From Saprolegnia diclina VS20 (lineage: Eukaryota; Oomycota; Saprolegniomycetes; Saprolegniales; Saprolegniaceae): a stretch of DNA of 23,455 nt. A model generated the notes under the pieces. The model made no database searches. It saw only the letters and a list, made by a program, of their open reading frames with translations, and was not told the DNA's origin. The stretch spans positions 68,906 through 92,360 of the forward strand of contig NW_008246124.1 of assembly GCF_000281045.1 (NCBI RefSeq), in the 5' to 3' direction. Positions 20,425 to 23,455 of this stretch are shown here, one piece after another. Numbering within the stretch: position 1 is the stretch's first letter; each line of letters opens with the position of its first letter. Both the position numbers and the translations under genes were made by a program.

Positions 20425-20655
20425 ATCACAATGGAATGTATTAGCGTAGTAGATCAGTCGGTCCTGTGGTCGCTTGAGTCGTAGTCTTTGGGGAAGGTAC
20501 GAGACATCAGCGGCGACCGGCACAGTATAGGAATAGCGTGCCATGAGGCGACTTGATAGACGCAGCGGAATACAGTCGATGCAGAATGCTTCAACGGCGC
20601 AGTGCACGCGCCATAATGGACGAGCCATGATGGGTGCAGCGCCGAGGGGTGCGAT

Positions 20656-21345
20656 TTACAATAGCAGCGGCATTTGCATGTCAAACGTTACGGCTTCGGC
20701 GGGCGTGGCCGTGCCGAAGAGGAGCGTGTCGAGGATACCGTCGTCAATATCCGAGAGGTCCATCTCGTCGGCGACGGGCACAAAGTTCGAGACATCGCGC
20801 GGCGACGACGTGAGCTTGGCCTTCTTGCGAAGCGGCTCGGCTTCGACCTCGGCATCGAGCGCGTTCGTCTCGACGTACGAGTGGACAAAGTTGGTCAAGA
20901 TCGAGATCTGGTTGGTCAAGGCCGAGAGCTGCGACTCGAGCGACGACATCTTCTCCTTGAGCGCCGAGACTTCGGTCTTGTCGACCTTCTCGCTCACATC
21001 GGAGCTCGTGTTGGTCTTGCGGCGGATCGACACCATCTTCTCGGGCGCATCGCGGAGGAAGAGCGGGTGCGTAAACTCCCAGACCGAGTCGGCGTCGAGG
21101 TCGCCGCTCTGGTTGTGCTTCTTGTACTTGTCAAAGCCGTAAAACTTGAGCTGGCGCGCAAAGCTCGTAAAGTTGTTGTGCTTGAAGTAGCGCGGCAGCC
21201 AAATGCTCTCGAGGTCCTTGATCTGGTTGACGACGAAGGACGTGCCATTGTTGCTCCATGCGGCCACGTCGTCCGGGCAGTTCATGATCATGTCGTACGA
21301 CTTCTGGAGGAAGAGGGCGGCGCTCATGTTGTTCGGTCGGCTCAT
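20656..21345 (-). CDS. Heat-shock-factor-type transcription factor (copy 1)
   Basis: Intronless gene for a 229-residue HSF-type DNA-binding protein. Residues about 10-110 are the winged-helix domain: FLQKSYDMI, VAAWSNNGTSFVV, and the recognition region YFKHNNFTSFARQLKFYGFDK, closing with SIRRKT. A predicted coiled coil (about 120-165; ALKEKMSSLESQLSALTNQI) would mediate trimerisation, followed by a basic cluster (LRKKAKL) that could be a nuclear localisation signal and an acidic/hydrophobic C-terminus with activator character. The protein is shorter than most animal HSFs but similar to many stramenopile ones. Met at 21345 is chosen because the core promoter at 21370-21387 lies upstream of it but downstream of the alternative Met at 21426. 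It is divergent from copy 2. Confidence 0.88.
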   Translation of the reverse strand: MSRPNNMSAALFLQKSYDMIMNCPDDVAAWSNNGTSFVVNQIKDLESIWLPRYFKHNNFTSFARQLKFYGFDKYKKHNQSGDLDADSVWEFTHPLFLRDAPEKMVSIRRKTNTSSDVSEKVDKTEVSALKEKMSSLESQLSALTNQISILTNFVHSYVETNALDAEVEAEPLRKKAKLTSSPRDVSNFVPVADEMDLSDIDDGILDTLLFGTATPAEAVTFDMQMPLLL

Positions 21346-21369
21346 GCTGTGCTGCTGGTTCTGGTGTGG

Positions 21370-21387
21370 GAGGAAATTCAATAATGA
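21370..21387 (-). promoter_or_regulatory. Inr+FPR core promoter of HSF copy 1
   Basis: On the minus strand TCATTATTGAATTTCC (21387-21372) resembles the oomycete combined Inr/FPR element with about two mismatches. Transcription would start near 21385, about 40 nt before the ATG at 21345, ruling out the upstream in-frame ATG. Confidence 0.5.
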
Positions 21388-21749
21388 CGAATATGTAGGC
21401 GTGGAGCGCAAGTCCCACTGAGTCATTTACTTCCGCGCGGCCCAGTCTCGATTTTCCGGTTGCGACAGGCCTATGTCAGCCATAAGATTGCATAAATTCC
21501 AATATGTATTTTATCTGATATACCTCGTTGTTTGTATGAGAAATAAACATTTCGATAAAATAGAATAAGATTCGATTGTTCGATACTCATGTCAAGTATC
21601 AGATTTTAGAAAGATGCAGTTTGCGACCGCAGAGGACGAGTTTCGAAACCCATATTTCAGATGCGCACTACTTGTCCCACTCCATACGACCTGTCGAACG
21701 GCGGCTGGTGATTGGCTCTTGATTAAGCGAGGGACCAGGCGGTTGAATC

Positions 21750-21865
21750 GACTTGGTGTTTGTATGGCACCAGATGGGTGGCGCTCACTGGCGACACGGC
21801 CGATATCGATAATCGTGGATATGTGAAATTTTGTATGCGACTGGAAAAAGACTTGGTGTTTGTAT
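21750..21865. repeat. 16-bp direct repeat, copies 100 bp apart
   Basis: GACTTGGTGTTTGTAT occurs identically at 21750-21765 and 21850-21865. The flanks differ, so it is not part of a longer obvious duplication. Confidence 0.75.
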
Positions 21866-22053
21866 ACAGAGAGAGTGGGAGAAGAGCCGGATTACGCGAA
21901 AGGACTGATCGGCAATCGCTGGCTCTCGTCGGAATAAACACACGCATATGGCATGGCGTGCTTACGAGGCCGCGCCCTTTGGTGGCGAGGGCGACCACTT
22001 GGAAAGCTCTGGAGAGGCGGAGGGCGACTTAGCGACACCGCAGCGCCGCCGAC

Positions 22054-22115
22054 TCTGGCGCATGGAGTGGCGCAAACCCTGGCGCAGACGGCGGTAGCAA
22101 CTCTGGCGCACTGGA
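22054..22115. repeat. TGGCGCA motif cluster
   Basis: TGGCGCA occurs four times within about 60 bp, twice as CTCTGGCGCA followed by TGGAG. The spacing is irregular. It could be a transcription-factor site array or the remains of a short tandem duplication. Confidence 0.5.
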
Positions 22116-22382
22116 GGGTGCTCTGAGAGCGCGAAAAATCTACTTTTCAATTGTGGATCTTTTCAGTGGCAATGATTCGTTCGAGCATCGTGGGGGCTAA
22201 TCCGCCTCCGTAGTGGCCGAGGTGTAGGACACATGGGCAGACGAAGGGAAATTGAATTGTGATTCGAGCCACATTCGGTATCATAATCGCTCGTCCTTCG
22301 TTGATGGGCGTGGACCCCGCGGGGCCTGCGCCATGCGCGGATCGGAACTCTCGGGAAGACCAGAGCTCAAGCTTCTGCGGCA

Positions 22383-22416
22383 GGGGTCCCTAGAAATCAT
22401 TTCTGTGGGGCCCCAC
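22383..22416. repeat. Compound hairpin with GC palindrome
   Basis: GGGGTCCC (22383-22390) can pair with GGGGCCCC (22407-22414) with a single T/G position, enclosing the perfect AGAAAT-C-ATTTCT palindrome (22392-22404). The 3' arm is itself within the perfect 12-bp palindrome GTGGGGCCCCAC (22405-22416). Confidence 0.7.
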
Positions 22417-22674
22417 CTCCATATCTTATACCATGACTTTGTACAGTCACAAAGTGGACCCAGGGTGGGGGTCCCATGTATTTATTTGTAGCCCGTCATC
22501 TCTTTTAAATATATAATATGGCATGTATCTTGATGTTTCTATTGCAAAAGATGAAACGAATAAAACTATCACCTCGATTATATATTAAAAGAAGGAGGCG
22601 GTCGACGGAATTCGGTTGCGTTCGCGTTCCAGGTGGCAGACTATCTCGCGCGTGGCGCAGTGCAGAAGAAGATC

Positions 22675-23286
22675 ATGCAAGCCGCAGCCGCCGCCAAGTC
22701 CAAGGCCTCAGCCGCCACGGCCAACGCGCCCATCTTCCTCCAGAAGACGTACACGATGTTCGAGAACTCGCCCGACAGCGTCGCCGCCTGGGCCAACAAT
22801 GGCACGACCATCGTCATCAAGGACCCAGAGGAGTTCGCTCGATCGGTGCTGCCCAAGTACTTCAAGCACAACAACTTTGCCTCGTACGTGCGCCAGCTCA
22901 ACTTTTACGGCTTCCGCAAGTACAAGAAGGATGACATTGTCATTGTCGACGACGACAAGACCAAGCACTGGTGGGAGTTCTACCACGACCAGTTCCTGCG
23001 CCACCGGCCCGATCTCATGGCGCAGATCCGCCGCAAGACGTACTCGGAGAACGACTCGACTGAGAAGGAAGACGTCGAAGTGCTCAAGAGCCAGGTGGTC
23101 TCGTTCCAGAACCAGCTCGAGCAGCTCACGGGCCAGATCACAAGCCTCACAGCCGTTGTCTCGGCCCTCATGGCGCGCAGTGGGAAGCGCCCGAGCGCAC
23201 CGGGCACGCCCGCGGTTGTCGCCGCCCTCGCTGCACAGGCCAAGCGGAGAAAAATGGCCGAGACCGACAGCATCGTGCAGCTCTAA
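22675..23286 (+). CDS. Heat-shock-factor-type transcription factor (copy 2)
   Basis: Second HSF-type factor, 203 residues from the ATG at 22675. The DNA-binding domain (about residues 19-120) contains FLQKTYTMFENS, VAAWANNGTTIVI, YFKHNNFASYVRQLNFYGFRK and ends QIRRKT; it is closer to the general HSF consensus than copy 1 (VRQLNFYGFRK against ARQLKFYGFDK). A coiled coil (EVLKSQVVSFQNQLEQLTGQ) and a basic AKRRKM cluster follow; the C-terminus is short and lacks the acidic activator-like end of copy 1. The frame is open upstream through a GTG at 22633 to a stop near 22560 without an ATG. Either translation starts at 22675, or an upstream exon splices in at an acceptor such as CAG ending at 22632; the N-terminus is therefore unresolved. 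Confidence 0.83.
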   Translation: MQAAAAAKSKASAATANAPIFLQKTYTMFENSPDSVAAWANNGTTIVIKDPEEFARSVLPKYFKHNNFASYVRQLNFYGFRKYKKDDIVIVDDDKTKHWWEFYHDQFLRHRPDLMAQIRRKTYSENDSTEKEDVEVLKSQVVSFQNQLEQLTGQITSLTAVVSALMARSGKRPSAPGTPAVVAALAAQAKRRKMAETDSIVQL

Positions 23287-23455
23287 GTGTAAGTATAATT
23301 ATATTGAACTACGAATGAATTTGAATTCAAACCGACGTTGCTTGTTGCGAGTCAAAATCTTGGGATCCAAGCCAGATCCAAGCTCCCATTGCTGCATAGT
23401 ATCGACGTAGTCAGGGAACCAGAGCGTGGATTAGCCGATACTCAGTGCGTAGAGG
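23287..23455. other. 3' flank of HSF copy 2
   Basis: The sequence after the TAA is AT-rich (TATAATTATATTG) and then neutral. No further gene begins before the window ends. Confidence 0.5.

Larger units (their letters stand above)
21427..22632. other. Spacer between divergent HSF genes
   Basis: About 1.2 kb without a convincing gene. The part near copy 1 is AT-rich. Within it are a 16-bp direct repeat 100 bp apart, a cluster of TGGCGCA motifs (22050-22115), and a run of palindromes and a hairpin (22315-22474). Both HSF promoters must lie here. I looked for canonical heat-shock elements (alternating nGAAn/nTTCn units) and did not find a clear three-unit array. Confidence 0.5.

Noticed and set aside
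21427-22632. Canonical heat-shock elements for HSF autoregulation
   Set aside because: Scattered GAA/TTC triplets occur but no array with the required 5-bp alternation; AGAAATCATTTCT has the wrong spacing.
1-23455. Mobile element, viral remnant, CRISPR or biosynthetic cluster
   Set aside because: No transposase, reverse transcriptase, integrase or capsid-like frame, no long terminal or terminal inverted repeats with target duplications, and no regular spaced repeats were seen.

Overview
The window looks like nuclear DNA from an oomycete, most likely a saprolegnialean (Aphanomyces/Saprolegnia-like); the placement is inference from gene content and architecture, not from a search. The supporting signs are GC-rich third codon positions, almost all introns only 41-59 nt long with GT..AG ends, very short 5' leaders, and oomycete-type core promoters (Inr YTCANTYY followed by FPR MAWTTTNC) just upstream of several ATGs. 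No bacterial-style operons, rRNA, tRNA, CRISPR or intact transposon is visible.

Layout, left to right. (1) 586-2151 +, a three-exon GPI-anchored GH72 beta-1,3-glucanosyltransferase (cell-wall remodelling). (2) 2931-4328 +, a single-exon amino acid/auxin permease (AAAP) family transporter. (3) 4819-5007 -, a possible 62-residue membrane protein with a good core promoter. (4) 5581-9728 +, a complete 15-exon gene for strumpellin (WASHC5), the WASH-complex subunit involved in endosomal actin nucleation; I reconstructed all 14 introns and the 1153-residue product is close to the length of the animal protein. (5) 10333-11542 -, a protein made of about four 'LGFVWD' helicase-associated-type repeats without a helicase. 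(6) 11851-13952 +, a 682-residue multi-pass membrane protein with a Cys-rich, N-glycosylatable ectodomain and no recognised family. (7) 14168-17068 +, a long EF-hand array built from a roughly 210-residue four-hand unit repeated about three times. (8) 17088-19957 -, a five-exon Ulp1/SENP-type SUMO protease with an intact His-Asp-Gln-Cys active site. (9) 20143-20424 +, a weak small ORF. (10) 20656-21345 - and 22675-23286 +, two divergent heat-shock-factor-type transcription factors.

The genes are independent eukaryotic transcription units and I see no pathway that unites them. Arrangement is still informative: the EF-hand and SUMO-protease genes converge with only 19 bp between stop codons, the HA-repeat and membrane-protein genes diverge from a 308-bp spacer carrying a 25-bp tandem repeat, and the two HSF genes are head to head around a 1.3-kb spacer containing a strong hairpin and GC-rich palindromes.

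The most interesting signals are the nested duplication in the EF-hand gene (period about 210 residues, with introns preserved at the identical codon of equivalent EF loops and progressive decay of the calcium ligands towards the C-terminus), the palindrome cluster beside the second HSF gene, the orphan membrane protein, and the very compact convergent gene pair. I found no convincing novel defence, mobile or biosynthetic system.
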